This document shows, one piece after another, positions 16,052-25,655 of a stretch of 64,000 bases of DNA; within the stretch, counting starts at the first letter, position 1; every line of letters starts with the position of its first letter. The notes below the pieces were generated by a model, which ran no database searches, was not told the DNA's origin, and worked only from the letters and a program-made list of their open reading frames with translations. Source of the DNA: an uncultured Flavobacteriales bacterium (GTDB lineage Bacteria; Bacteroidota; Bacteroidia; CAIKAF01); the NCBI GenBank assembly GCA_903825395.1, contig CAIKAF010000015.1, positions 124,001-188,000 on the forward strand, written 5' to 3'. The position numbers were made by a program, and so were the translations under genes.

Positions 16052-16306
16052 ATGTCATCAGCGGATTCATGGGATAAAACCTGCCCCATTTGTTTTAAGC
16101 TTTTGCGATCAAAAAAGAAGGTATGTCTGCACTGTGGGTTTAATTTAGATACCGATCAGGATTCCATCAAAGAAAAAAGAGAGGAATACATTAAATTTCG
16201 TCGTGGCAAGCCCAACCCCATCGAACTGAAAGAAAAAATTTTTACGGCAGTAGCCTTGTTGGTTTTGGTGTCTATTATGGTGTTTGTTTGGTATCGGCAA
16301 CAATAA
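16052..16306 (+). CDS. Small zinc-ribbon membrane protein
   Basis: About 84 residues. The N-terminus has two CxxC pairs (CPICFKLLRSKKKVCLHCG) that would bind one zinc. A charged stretch follows (EKREEYIKFRRGKPNPIELKEK), then one C-terminal membrane helix (IFTAVALLVLVSIMVFVWY). The ATG at 16052 is preferred over a TTG at 15971, because the homology-like part begins with MSSADSWDKTCPIC. This layout is a tail-anchored cytoplasmic zinc ribbon of unknown role. It is too short to identify further. Confidence 0.6.
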   Translation: MSSADSWDKTCPICFKLLRSKKKVCLHCGFNLDTDQDSIKEKREEYIKFRRGKPNPIELKEKIFTAVALLVLVSIMVFVWYRQQ

Positions 16307-16322
16307 ACCGGGGCTGGAACTG

Positions 16323-16330
16323 TATCTTTG
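16323..16330 (+). promoter_or_regulatory. Bacteroidota -7 box (TATCTTTG)
   Basis: A perfect TAnnTTTG lies 16 bp upstream of rocD, so the leader would be only about 10-12 nt. The -33 element is not clear. Confidence 0.5.
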
Positions 16331-16346
16331 ATGCAAATCCAGCGAC

Positions 16347-17591
16347 ATGAAGCCGATTGATTACCCAAAAACGAGCGCCCAAGCTATTGAGTTAGAGACT
16401 TCCTATGGAGCCAAAAACTATGCTCCCCTTTCGGTGGTTATTTCAAAAGCTAAAGGCATCTGGGTAGAAGATCTGGAAAACCATAGGTACATGGATTTCC
16501 TTTCGGCATACTCGGCCGTAAACCAAGGCCATTGCCATCCAAAAATTGTAGAAACCCTGATTGAACAAGCTCAGCGGGTCACCTTAACCTCAAGGGCTTT
16601 TTACAACGATCGGTTGGGAGCCTATGAGGCGTATATGTGCTCCTACTTCGGCTATGAACGGTTGTTGCCCATGAATACGGGTGTAGAAGCCGGCGAAACG
16701 GCTGTAAAACTAGCTCGACGTTGGGCTTACCGTGTAAAAGGAATTCCTGAAAATCAGGCTCAGGTGGTTTTTGCCAGCGGCAACTTCTGGGGGCGCACCA
16801 TGTCGGCCATTTCATCCTCCACCGATCCCAGCTCATACTTGGATTTCGGACCATTTATGCCCGGTTTCCAAACCATTCCCTACAACGATGTACAGGCACT
16901 GAAAACCGCCTTGCAAAACCCCAATGTGGCCGCCTTTATGGTCGAGCCCATTCAAGGGGAAGCTGGTATTATCATTCCCGATCCGGGCTATTTAATGCAG
17001 GTTCGGCAATTGTGCAGCACCTACAACGTACTGTTTATGGCCGATGAGGTTCAAACCGGACTTGGTAGAACCGGAAAGCGACTGGCTTGCGACCATGAAG
17101 AGGTGAAACCCGATGTCCTTATTTTAGGTAAGGCCCTATCCGGCGGTTTACTGCCTGTTTCAGCTGTACTTTCAAGCCATGAAATCATGCTGCAAATCGG
17201 TCCAGGAGAACACGGATCCACCTTTGGTGGAAATCCATTGGCCTGTGCCGTCGCAGCCACCGCCATACAAGTGCTGGTAGAGGAAGGCATGATTGAAAAC
17301 TCCCAGGCCCGCGGCGAGCAATTCCGCCAAGGTTTGAAGGCCATACTCAGCCCTTCCATTCTTGAAGTTCGAGGAAAAGGCCTTTTAAATGCCATTGAAA
17401 TGAGGGAAGAACACCCCTATTCCGCCACAGACATTTGCTATCGGTTTAAAAAACTAGGCCTGCTGGCCAAACCTACACATGGGCACATCATCCGTCTGGC
17501 TCCTCCTTTGGTAATTACTGAAAATGAAATTGACATGGCACTGGAACGCATTTCGCAAGCGTTCCATGAGGCCGACAAATCTATTGCTTAA
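16347..17591 (+). CDS. rocD: Ornithine-oxo-acid aminotransferase
   Basis: A 414-residue class III PLP aminotransferase that converts ornithine plus 2-oxoglutarate to glutamate semialdehyde and glutamate (arginine/proline metabolism). Evidence: the RocD-type start ([49 protein letters not shown]), [18 protein letters not shown], Asp233 in [13 protein letters not shown] and PLP lysine 262 in [16 protein letters not shown]. Length and residues are normal for the family. The stop overlaps the next start by one base. Confidence 0.93.
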   Translation: MKPIDYPKTSAQAIELETSYGAKNYAPLSVVISKAKGIWVEDLENHRYMDFLSAYSAVNQGHCHPKIVETLIEQAQRVTLTSRAFYNDRLGAYEAYMCSYFGYERLLPMNTGVEAGETAVKLARRWAYRVKGIPENQAQVVFASGNFWGRTMSAISSSTDPSSYLDFGPFMPGFQTIPYNDVQALKTALQNPNVAAFMVEPIQGEAGIIIPDPGYLMQVRQLCSTYNVLFMADEVQTGLGRTGKRLACDHEEVKPDVLILGKALSGGLLPVSAVLSSHEIMLQIGPGEHGSTFGGNPLACAVAATAIQVLVEEGMIENSQARGEQFRQGLKAILSPSILEVRGKGLLNAIEMREEHPYSATDICYRFKKLGLLAKPTHGHIIRLAPPLVITENEIDMALERISQAFHEADKSIA

Positions 17592-18802
17592 TGGCTCAAC
17601 CTAAAATTCAATACCATCCAAGCCAAGGGCTTGATTCTATCCCCTTTGTGGCCACATGCCTTGCCGGCTTTGAGGAACAACTCTTCCAAGAACTACAAGG
17701 TCTGGGAATTGTAGAGGCTCAAATTGAGTTGCGCCGAGTTGAAGGCCGCTGCTCTTGGGCTCAGTTTTGCATCATGACTTTCAAAAGTCGATTGGCCGTA
17801 CGGCTTCTATTGCCCTTATGCAAGGTGACGCTGCGCAGCGCCGATGATTTATATAAAGCATTGGTTCAATATCCATGGGAAGATTGGATTGATCCTGCAC
17901 ATACCTTTGCCATTGACCACGTTGTTTTTTCCAAGTGGTTCAACAATACCACCTTTGCAGCGCTGCGTTTAAAAGATGCCATCGTAGATCGAATCCGAGA
18001 AAAAAAAGGAAAACGCCCGGGAATTGAAAAGGAAAATCCATCCATTCGAGTGCATTTGCATGTTTCTGATTCGTTTGTGACTGTTTCTCTTGATGCCTCA
18101 GGATTCTCTCTACAGCGAAGAGGGTATCGGCATTCGGGAGGCATTGCCCCATTGTCTGAGGTATTGGCAGCTGGAATGATTGACCGAATTAATTGGGCCG
18201 GAGATGCCCCTCTGGTAGATCCGTTTTGCGGCGGAGCCACCCTACTGATTGAGGCAGTACGCCGATACCTTAATGTTCCTTCTGCCCTGGATGCTCCGGA
18301 TTTTTGCCTGCGCAATTGGCCCATCTTCGATGCTGAAATGTGGTATGGATTGAGCGAAAATGCCTTACAGGATTTCAATAAACCTATGGCGCAAGTCATC
18401 GGGTTCGACCGTTCCCCCTCAGCCGTTAGCCTTGCCAAACATCACATTCAACGCGCAGGTTTAGAAGGAAAAATTGAAATCTTCCAAGAAAACGCCATGA
18501 AATGGGTTCCGAGAGACCTTGAGGCCGGAACCTTGGTTGCCAATCCACCATATGGTGAACGCATTCCCCTAGATGACCCGGAACAATGGTATCAAAACTG
18601 GGGATTTCATTTGAAACACCATTTTACAGGCTGGACCATTTGGGTCTTGAGTGCAAATCCGGCGGCCATGAAACGGCTTGGATTTAAGCATTCCGACTCC
18701 ATGTCCCTTAAAAATGGAACCTTGGACTGCCTGTTTCGAAAATATGAATTGTATTCCGGTAAAAAATCAGGGCAACCAAGCACTGAAATCCCAGAACTTT
18801 AA
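17591..18802 (+). CDS. THUMP-domain class I RNA methyltransferase (RlmL N-terminal-like)
   Basis: A 403-residue S-adenosylmethionine-dependent methyltransferase of the YpsC/RlmL group, which methylates 23S rRNA guanines in known members. Residues ~15-170 are the THUMP-type RNA-binding part (FVATCLAGFEEQLFQELQGLG, IRVHLHVSDSFVTVSLDASG). The catalytic domain has RRGYRHSGGIAPLSEVLAAGMI, DPFCGGATLLIEAVR, IGFDRSPSAVSLAKHHI and the NPPY motif in LVANPPYGERI. It is coupled to rocD by a one-base overlap. Its 3' end overlaps the convergent WD40 gene by 36 bp. Confidence 0.87.
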   Translation: MAQPKIQYHPSQGLDSIPFVATCLAGFEEQLFQELQGLGIVEAQIELRRVEGRCSWAQFCIMTFKSRLAVRLLLPLCKVTLRSADDLYKALVQYPWEDWIDPAHTFAIDHVVFSKWFNNTTFAALRLKDAIVDRIREKKGKRPGIEKENPSIRVHLHVSDSFVTVSLDASGFSLQRRGYRHSGGIAPLSEVLAAGMIDRINWAGDAPLVDPFCGGATLLIEAVRRYLNVPSALDAPDFCLRNWPIFDAEMWYGLSENALQDFNKPMAQVIGFDRSPSAVSLAKHHIQRAGLEGKIEIFQENAMKWVPRDLEAGTLVANPPYGERIPLDDPEQWYQNWGFHLKHHFTGWTIWVLSANPAAMKRLGFKHSDSMSLKNGTLDCLFRKYELYSGKKSGQPSTEIPEL

Positions 18803-19726
18803 GCGGGAATCATCTCCTGCCGTAAGCACTTGATATTTACCTTCGCTGCCCTTTAAAAACGAGATTTTTCGGATGGCTCCGCCATGGGCCTGAAATTGAT
18901 GGATTTTTTTCCAGCCCTGAACCTGATAGAGGTATAGATTACCGGAGTAATCTCCTAAAATCAAGAATTTCCCATCGGGGCTCCAACACACCGACTGCAT
19001 AAGTTGCCTCGGTGTAAGAAGTTGAATTTCATTTCCCGTTTGCACATTCCAAATTCGAACCGTACCATCCCAACTGCACGAGGCCAACATCTGCCCATCA
19101 GGATGCACATCGATATCAAAAATAGCGGCAAGGTGGCCATGAAAGCGTACATCTATTTTGCCCTTTTCAAGGTTCCAGCGTACAAGTTCAGATTCCCCTG
19201 CTGAAGAATACAACTGATTGGGATCTGGGCCAAATTTGAGTTTCCAAATCCAGTGTTTATGCCCTTTCAGGGTATCTATTGGTTTAGAGGAAAGCAGATC
19301 CCAAAGTAAAATTAAGGTATCCGGGCCGGTGGAATAGACCACATCTTGCCTTGGATCAACCACCAAATCATACACCCAGTTTTTATGCCCATTCCGGCGA
19401 GAAATCCGCTTTAATTCAGGGAGAGAGAACGTAAAAACAGCGCTATCGCCCCCACCTGCAAAAAGCATATCCTTTCGCTGACTCAAACCGATGCACCGAA
19501 CCGAACCACCAAAGCCCAAATACAAGTCCCGAGGCGCCCCCGATTTGAGTCCCACAACTGAAACAGCCTCGTACTCGTGGGCCAAAAAAAGCGCGTCATT
19601 GGGTTCATCAACTTCAAAATCAAATATTTTCCCCCGGTTGGTCATTATGGTGCGCACAGGCGATTGAGCCCACAGCCCCTCATGCAACAGGAAGAAAAAC
19701 AGAACCGCCCAACGAACAAACCTCAT
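18767..19726 (-). CDS. Secreted WD40-repeat protein
   Basis: A 319-residue protein with signal peptide MRFVRWAVLFFFLLHEGLWAQ, then WD40 repeats filling the rest. The clearest repeats are KNWVYDLVVDPRQDVVYSTGPDTLILLWDL, GHKHWIWKLKFGPDPNQLYSSAGESELVRWNL, GHLAAIFDIDVHPDGQMLASCSWDGTVRIWNV and GAIRKISFLKGSEGKYQVLTAGDDSRLKFWDF. This should fold as one beta propeller outside the cytoplasm. Its partner is unknown. The start at 19726 overlaps the dapA stop by 4 bp (ATGA), so it is co-translated with dapA. A longer frame into dapA is discarded. Confidence 0.82.
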   Translation of the reverse strand: MRFVRWAVLFFFLLHEGLWAQSPVRTIMTNRGKIFDFEVDEPNDALFLAHEYEAVSVVGLKSGAPRDLYLGFGGSVRCIGLSQRKDMLFAGGGDSAVFTFSLPELKRISRRNGHKNWVYDLVVDPRQDVVYSTGPDTLILLWDLLSSKPIDTLKGHKHWIWKLKFGPDPNQLYSSAGESELVRWNLEKGKIDVRFHGHLAAIFDIDVHPDGQMLASCSWDGTVRIWNVQTGNEIQLLTPRQLMQSVCWSPDGKFLILGDYSGNLYLYQVQGWKKIHQFQAHGGAIRKISFLKGSEGKYQVLTAGDDSRLKFWDFSAWLP

Positions 19727-20604
19727 CTTAGAGCGTCCGTCAAGGCCTTTAAATGATGCGCAAGACCCGTGGACACTTGGGTTAAAGGCAGGCGTACCGT
19801 ACTGCCGCACAAGCCCAGATGTTCCATGGCTACTTTTATTCCCGCCGGACTCCCTTCATCAAAAATGGCATTCATAATCGAGTATAAAGCCCGGTGCTCG
19901 GTCTGAGCCAAACTAAAATCTCCGGAACGGGCAGCATGAACCATCGTTGAAAAGCGCTTGGGAAAGGCATTTGCCACCACAGAAATAACCCCATCAGCAC
20001 CCGATGCCAACAGGGGGAAGGTCAACGCATCGTCTCCGCTAATCACCAAAAAAGAAGACCTTGAGCGTTCGTAAATAATCCGACTGATTTGATGCATATT
20101 GCCACTGGCCTCCTTAATGCCGCAAAAAACCGAAAAATCTGAGGCCAAGCGCAGGGTGGTGTCGGCCGTCATATTGACACCCGTTCTGCCTGGCACATTG
20201 TACAGAATGATGGGTAAAGGCGTAACTTCGGCCAAGGCGGCAAAATGAGCATACAGCCCCTGCTGATTGGGCTTATTGTAGTAGGGAGTCACCGATAGAA
20301 TGGCGGATACACCCGCCAAATCGGTTTCTAGCATATCCCTTTTCAGGGATTGAGTATCGTTACCCCCAATTCCAAACACAATGGGGATTCGGCCGGAAGC
20401 GGCTCCAAGCACTGCAGCAAGAATGTCCCGCTTTTCTTGGGGAGAAAGTACTGGGTTTTCTGCTGTAGTTCCATTTACCACCAGGTAATCTAAGCCTTCC
20501 GAAATCCAAAATTCCGTCAACGATTCTAAGGCCTTAAAATCAACCTTGCCTGATTCTAAAAAGGGTGTAATAATGGCAACACCGGCTCCACATAATGACT
20601 TCAT
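19723..20604 (-). CDS. dapA: 4-hydroxy-tetrahydrodipicolinate synthase
   Basis: A 293-residue class I aldolase that joins pyruvate and aspartate semialdehyde, the first step of the diaminopimelate/lysine branch. Residues are as expected: GAGVAIITPF at the N-terminus, GTTAENPVLSPQEK, Tyr136 in LYNVPGRTG and the Schiff-base Lys164 in FCGIKEASGN. It follows ftsK by 41 bp on the same strand and overlaps the WD40 gene, so ftsK-dapA-WD40 may be one transcript. Confidence 0.94.
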   Translation of the reverse strand: MKSLCGAGVAIITPFLESGKVDFKALESLTEFWISEGLDYLVVNGTTAENPVLSPQEKRDILAAVLGAASGRIPIVFGIGGNDTQSLKRDMLETDLAGVSAILSVTPYYNKPNQQGLYAHFAALAEVTPLPIILYNVPGRTGVNMTADTTLRLASDFSVFCGIKEASGNMHQISRIIYERSRSSFLVISGDDALTFPLLASGADGVISVVANAFPKRFSTMVHAARSGDFSLAQTEHRALYSIMNAIFDEGSPAGIKVAMEHLGLCGSTVRLPLTQVSTGLAHHLKALTDALR

Positions 20605-20645
20605 ATGATACGAATCTATTTCATTTAAACATATAGAAAGTTGAC

Positions 20646-23177
20646 TTATTGTCCATCCAGGTAAACCGACAATTGCCGCTCATCCTGAATCAATACCTCG
20701 CGGGCCTTACTTCCTTTATTTGGCCCTACTATGCCTGCCGCTTCCATTTGATCAATCAAACGCCCAGCTCGATTATACCCTATATTCAACCGACGCTGCA
20801 GCAAGGAAGCGCTGCCTTGTTGATGCTGCACAATAATACGGGCCGCTTCATTGAATAAATCATCCTTTTCAGACGGATCCAATCCTTTACCGCCTTCCTC
20901 ATGCTCACTGACATATTCAGGCAGCATAAAGGCCTCAGGATACCCCCGTTGTTCTCCAATAAATCGGACGATGTCTTCCACTTCCGGAGTATCCACAAAT
21001 GGACATTGTAGGCGGACCAAATCAGATCCCAGACTAAGTAGCATATCTCCCTGACCAATCAATTGTTCTGCTCCACCCGTATCTAAAATGGTTCTGGAAT
21101 CAATCTTCGATGACACCCTAAAGGCCAATCGAGCCGGGAAGTTGGCTTTAATGGTACCGGTAATAATGTTGACGGAAGGGCGTTGGGTTGCAATAATCAC
21201 ATGAATCCCTACGGCGCGCGCCAACTGGGCAATCCGAGCAATGGGAAGTTCCACTTCTTTTCCGGCCGTCATGATTAAATCAGCAAATTCATCGATGACC
21301 AAAACGATATACGGCAAATAGCGATGGCCTTCGCTGGGGTTCAAGCGCCGTCCTTTAAACTTGGCATTGTATTCCTTCAAATTTCTCACCTGGGCCGCCT
21401 TTAGTAACTCATAGCGGTTGTCCATTTCAATGCACAACGAATTCAAGGTATCAACCACCTTCTTAACATCTGTAATGATGGGCTCCTCCTCGTTGGGCAA
21501 TTTGGCCAAGTAGTGTTTTTCAATGATGTTGTACAAGGTCAATTCCACCTTTTTGGGATCTACCATCACAAATTTCAGCTCGGAAGGATGCTTTTTATAG
21601 AGTAGAGACACCAATATCGCATTGATTCCCACTGACTTTCCTTGTCCGGTAGCCCCGGCAACCAACAAGTGGGGCATTTTCGCCAAATCGGCCACAAACA
21701 CATCGTTTGAAATGGTTCGACCTAAGGCGATGGGTAAATCGAACCGAGTTTGAGCAAATTTTTCATTTTGCATAACCTTGCGCATCCCAACCACTGCCCG
21801 GTTTTGATTCGGCACCTCAATCCCAATGGTACCCTTACCCGGAATCGGAGCAATAATCCGAATGCCCTGAGCCGCAAGACTTAGTGCAATATCATCTTCC
21901 AGATTTTTAATTTTTGAAATGCGTACACCTGGCGCAGGTACAATTTCATATAAGGTCACCGTGGGGCCAATGGTGGCCTTGATTTTTTGGATTTCAACCC
22001 CATAATTTTTTAGGGTTTCCAAAATTCGATCCTTATTCTGTTCCAGTTCTTGGGCATCGACCTTAAAGTCGGTATTGCCATGATCAACCAGCAACTCCAA
22101 TGGAGGCATCTTAAATTCTGCCAAATCCAGTTTCGGGTCGTATTCTCCGTATTGAGCAACCAAACGCTCTGCCAAACTTTTCTCTTCCTGATTTTCAAGG
22201 CCTTGCTCAGTATCAGGCAATTCATCCTCGCCCGTTTGTAGGGGCTCAATCTCCAATTCCAAATCAGATTCCTCTGCGGGTATTGGACTGAGCGCGACCT
22301 CCTCTACCGCGTTCGTTTCCAATTCCAATTCCAATTCCGTTCCCGGCTCTTCCAATTCCTCCTCCCGAAACTCGTCAATAAAAGCGGCATCGCTTTCAAC
22401 ATCCAATCCAGGCAATTCATCTTTATGGGTGTAAAAATCAGTTTCAGGGTCTGGAATATCTTCCAATTCATCCGATTCAGATTCCGGTTCCACGTGTTTA
22501 GGAGCAGTAGCCTTCCGAAGTTTTGCCAACCAAATGTCCCACAACAGGGGCTCGAAAATCAATACAAAAAAAGGCAGAGAAAAAACCAGGGCCAAGGTCG
22601 TTCCCCAAAGACCTAAATACAAGGAAATTCCACGGGCCATTTTAAAACCAAGCAAGCCAGCAGGAAGGCCGTCCATAAAGGGTATGTTTAAGTGCCCAAG
22701 AACAATGGAAGTCCAAAACGTGAAAAACAAAAAGCGATGTGCATTCCTCCGAACCCAGGGGATAAAGCGACCAAACAAACCCTTGAAGGCCAAAGAAAAC
22801 AGAAAAGGGAATAAAAAAAACGTAGAAAACCCAAAGGAATTATAGATCAATTGATGTCCAAGCCAGTTGCCGAAAAAGCCCATGGGGTTGACTGGACTGT
22901 GTTCTGAATCTACCGTACGCAATAATACCGACTGATCTTCGCGCCAATACACTAAATAGGCCAAGGCACTTACCAAGGCATAAAGGCTAAATACAAAAAC
23001 CAGTAAGCCCAACAGCCGTTGCACTTTGGGCGATACAGATAAACGCGGAAATGTACGCCGTGTTGAGGATACTTCTCCGGTATCCCCTTCCCTTCCAGGT
23101 CCTGGAGTTTTTGGCTTTTTTGGGCGGGCAAAACTGCCTGCAGCTGTTTCTTCTTGGCTCATATCGGGCAAGGGCAA
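20646..23177 (-). CDS. ftsK: DNA translocase FtsK/SpoIIIE
   Basis: An 843-residue septal DNA pump that clears chromosome dimers and resolves terminus DNA at division. Order: a basic N-terminus (~1-50), four membrane segments (~55-215), a very acidic linker rich in Glu, Asp and Pro (~225-345), the alpha/beta motor, and the C-terminal gamma winged helix (~775-843: NEAARIIVQHQQGSASLLQRRLNIGYNRAGRLIDQME). Walker A is GATGQGKSVG (lysine ~514). The Walker B region is YIVLVIDEFADLIM. GSTR-like conserved segments such as ATQRPSVNIITGTIKANFPARLAFRV are present. Length and order are normal for Bacteroidota. Confidence 0.95.
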   Translation of the reverse strand: MPLPDMSQEETAAGSFARPKKPKTPGPGREGDTGEVSSTRRTFPRLSVSPKVQRLLGLLVFVFSLYALVSALAYLVYWREDQSVLLRTVDSEHSPVNPMGFFGNWLGHQLIYNSFGFSTFFLFPFLFSLAFKGLFGRFIPWVRRNAHRFLFFTFWTSIVLGHLNIPFMDGLPAGLLGFKMARGISLYLGLWGTTLALVFSLPFFVLIFEPLLWDIWLAKLRKATAPKHVEPESESDELEDIPDPETDFYTHKDELPGLDVESDAAFIDEFREEELEEPGTELELELETNAVEEVALSPIPAEESDLELEIEPLQTGEDELPDTEQGLENQEEKSLAERLVAQYGEYDPKLDLAEFKMPPLELLVDHGNTDFKVDAQELEQNKDRILETLKNYGVEIQKIKATIGPTVTLYEIVPAPGVRISKIKNLEDDIALSLAAQGIRIIAPIPGKGTIGIEVPNQNRAVVGMRKVMQNEKFAQTRFDLPIALGRTISNDVFVADLAKMPHLLVAGATGQGKSVGINAILVSLLYKKHPSELKFVMVDPKKVELTLYNIIEKHYLAKLPNEEEPIITDVKKVVDTLNSLCIEMDNRYELLKAAQVRNLKEYNAKFKGRRLNPSEGHRYLPYIVLVIDEFADLIMTAGKEVELPIARIAQLARAVGIHVIIATQRPSVNIITGTIKANFPARLAFRVSSKIDSRTILDTGGAEQLIGQGDMLLSLGSDLVRLQCPFVDTPEVEDIVRFIGEQRGYPEAFMLPEYVSEHEEGGKGLDPSEKDDLFNEAARIIVQHQQGSASLLQRRLNIGYNRAGRLIDQMEAAGIVGPNKGSKAREVLIQDERQLSVYLDGQ

Positions 23178-23283
23178 TGATTAATCAAAATTACCCATTG
23201 TAAATTTAACCCAAGCTACCGCATATTTATTGCCTTTTTCAGAAAGGTATTAACACTCCCCTTCTCAAAACCATTCTATCAGC

Positions 23284-24966
23284 TCAATCCTTATCGGCTT
23301 CGTTCCTCCAAATGAAATATCCGGAAAATTCATCGACGTTTAAAATATCAATGACAGGCTCTCCCGTATTCCATTCTTTCCATTCCGATTCCGGAATCAG
23401 TTTTTTCCAGGGTAGTGATTCTGGAGGCCCTTCACCATTCAAATTGACAAAAGCTGGCAAGCGAAACCCCGGATAAATGTTCTCCCACCTGTACCGCAAT
23501 TGCACTTGCCCGTCCACCATTTTTTGCTGAAACACCAAGACCGGCACCCCCGGAATTTTCAGGTATTGATAAAAAAGCCAATCGTACTCTTCCCCCAAAT
23601 GCTCGTTCATGAATTTCAACAGGGTTTCAGTTGTCACCGCCTTGTACGAAAACTCGTTTTGCAGGGCTTTCAGCAGACCTAGAAAGCGGTTGTCGTCATT
23701 GAGTAAATCCCGCAGGGTTTGAATAACAAAGGCTCCTTTGTAGTAAATATCTTGACTGGGCTTATCGTTTAATCCGCGCTTACCCAGCATAGGTTTGTCG
23801 TTTTGAATTCTAGGGCGCCAAGAATCTATGTACTGATAGGCAATCTCTTCTCCGTATTTTTTTTCTACGAACAAGGCTTCCATATAGGTGGCAAATGCCT
23901 CATGAATCCACATGTCTGCGATATCGGCTCCGCTCACATGGTTGCCCCAATATTCATGCGCTGTTTCGTGCAGTAGGATAAAATCAAACTCCAGACCTAA
24001 GTTCGTGGCATCCAAACCCAAATACCCTGTTTTATATTGGTTTCCGTATGAAATGGCCGATTGGTGCTCCATTCCGGCATAGGGGGTTTCAATTAGCTTA
24101 TATCCATCACGGGCATAGGGATAGCAGCCCAGCAAATCCTCATAAATCTTGATCATTTCCTTCAGCTGCCCAAAATGCCGTTTCGCCTTTTTCAGGTTTT
24201 CGGGCATAACATAATAATCCATCGGAAATCCAGTCCCATTTTGACAGCTGTATTCATCGGAAAAGTGAACAAAACGGCCCACATTAAAGGTGACATTGTA
24301 ATGATTAATGGGATAAGAAACCCGCCAACGGTACGAGGTTGTGCCATCGCCCAATACAGTTGCACCCAACAATTTACCATTCGAAATTCCCATGTAAGCC
24401 GAGGGAACAATCAATTCAATGCGCATGCTGTCGGGCCGATCCAGCCATTGGTCTTTGCATGGCCACCAAACAGAGGCTCCTTCGGTTTGAACGGCAGAAC
24501 CAGCCCAATGAAATCCCTGTGCATCCTTAGCCCAAACCACACCACCGTCCCAAGGAGCATTTTTGGCCTGAGCCGGCAATCCGGTAAATTGGATATCTAA
24601 GACATGGCTACTGCCAGGCAGTAAAGAATCTTGAAAATAAAGGAATAAGGCGCGTTCTTTGCGCTTGGAAGGAATGACTTTCCCCTTCCATTCCACTTTT
24701 TGAAGGCCCATCCCAGGCGCCAAATCAATTTGAATCACAGCTGTTTTTTTCAGTACATCAAAATGCATTCGATTTAATCCCGAAATGCTTCGCCGGTCTG
24801 GATCAATTTCAGCCTTCAATGCATAAAAACGAACATCATAGCAGGCACGCTCTGGCCCATTCCAACCCAGCAACGTATCTTCTCGACTAAATAATGGTTT
24901 TTTATCTTGTGCAATGGCATTCAGCCCAAGCATCAGCAGCAATCCGCAAAAAAGTTGACGTTTCAT
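23284..24966 (-). CDS. Secreted M1-family metallopeptidase
   Basis: A 560-residue gluzincin aminopeptidase with signal peptide MKRQLFCGLLLMLGLNAIAQ. The zinc site is intact: His333-Glu-x-x-His337 in LLHETAHEYWGNH, and Glu356 in WIHEAFATYMEALF. The substrate-binding GxMEN segment appears as AGMEHQSAISYG. Residues ~30-200 are the N-terminal beta saddle (GLNRMHFDVLKKTAVIQIDL). The protein ends soon after the catalytic domain, so the long helical C-terminus of larger M1 enzymes is missing, which is common in Bacteroidota. It probably degrades peptides in the periplasm or outside the cell. Confidence 0.9.
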   Translation of the reverse strand: MKRQLFCGLLLMLGLNAIAQDKKPLFSREDTLLGWNGPERACYDVRFYALKAEIDPDRRSISGLNRMHFDVLKKTAVIQIDLAPGMGLQKVEWKGKVIPSKRKERALFLYFQDSLLPGSSHVLDIQFTGLPAQAKNAPWDGGVVWAKDAQGFHWAGSAVQTEGASVWWPCKDQWLDRPDSMRIELIVPSAYMGISNGKLLGATVLGDGTTSYRWRVSYPINHYNVTFNVGRFVHFSDEYSCQNGTGFPMDYYVMPENLKKAKRHFGQLKEMIKIYEDLLGCYPYARDGYKLIETPYAGMEHQSAISYGNQYKTGYLGLDATNLGLEFDFILLHETAHEYWGNHVSGADIADMWIHEAFATYMEALFVEKKYGEEIAYQYIDSWRPRIQNDKPMLGKRGLNDKPSQDIYYKGAFVIQTLRDLLNDDNRFLGLLKALQNEFSYKAVTTETLLKFMNEHLGEEYDWLFYQYLKIPGVPVLVFQQKMVDGQVQLRYRWENIYPGFRLPAFVNLNGEGPPESLPWKKLIPESEWKEWNTGEPVIDILNVDEFSGYFIWRNEADKD

Positions 24967-25076
24967 GGGTGGAATTTAGGCAAAGCCAAGTGATTAATCA
25001 AGGAGAACAGGTAAAGTTTTTTTAAAATTAAGTCCTTGATGCTCCCGAAATTAGCTCGAAAAGAGATTAATTTTTG

Positions 25077-25218
25077 GGGCGGCTACGGGCTTTCTCAGGT
25101 AGTCTGCTACAGCAACTGTTGTGCTCAGCGGGCTTGCGGTGGCTCCCAAGGTCGCCTCCGCGCCGCGCGTGCACAGACAGTTGCTGCATTGCAGCCTACC
25201 TTGTTCAATCCCTGCCGC
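25077..25218 (+). repeat. R4: GC-rich intergenic hairpin element
   Basis: It begins GGGGCGGC after a T-run and ends TTCAATCCCTGCCGC. The arms at 25110-25118 and 25178-25186 are perfect 9-base complements, with a second TGTGC/GCACA pair inside. The core is GCGGTGGCTCCCAAGGTCGCC. It lies between the minus-strand rpmB terminator and the start of the M1 peptidase gene. It fills most of this 367 bp gap, and the rest holds the terminator at 25286-25314. Confidence 0.86.
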
Positions 25219-25285
25219 AGCCCCCTCATGCCCAATCTGCAGTCCAATTTGCAAGAACGCTGCAAGATCAAGGACAGCCAAAACG

Positions 25286-25314
25286 AAAAAGGCCCCTGTA
25301 AACAGAGGCCTTTT
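25286..25314 (-). terminator. Rho-independent terminator after rpmB
   Basis: On the minus strand, AAAAGGCC-T-CTG and CAG-G-GGCCTTTTT form a strong stem with a four-base loop, ending in a T-run. It lies 20 bp past the rpmB stop. The A-run on the other side makes it potentially bidirectional. Confidence 0.8.
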
Positions 25315-25333
25315 GATTGAATCATTTTTTTTC

Positions 25334-25570
25334 TTAGTTGAGAAGACCCAACTCCTTTGAACGCTTAAGAGCTGCAGTGATTCCAATCTTGTCAATCACT
25401 TTCAATCCTTTGGCAGACACCTTCAACACAACCCAACGATCCTCTTCTGGAATGTAGAAACGCTTCTTCAACAAATTGGGTTTAAAAACACGCTTTGTTT
25501 TGCGATTCGAGTGAGAAACAGTGTTGCCGGTCATTGTTTTTTTACCGGTAATTACACAAACCCTTGCCAT
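25334..25570 (-). CDS. rpmB: 50S ribosomal protein L28
   Basis: A 78-residue basic ribosomal protein. [33 protein letters not shown] and [17 protein letters not shown] are the standard L28 sequence and length. It stands alone, with a terminator straight after it. In many Bacteroidota rpmB is followed by rpmG and a DUF4295 gene, which are not here. Confidence 0.96.
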   Translation of the reverse strand: MARVCVITGKKTMTGNTVSHSNRKTKRVFKPNLLKKRFYIPEEDRWVVLKVSAKGLKVIDKIGITAALKRSKELGLLN

Positions 25571-25655
25571 ATCTTTTACTTTTTACGGGTTGCGAAGATA
25601 GGAATTTTTTGAGAAAAAAGGGATTTTTTGAATATTTTTCTGAAAGTCGGGCAGC

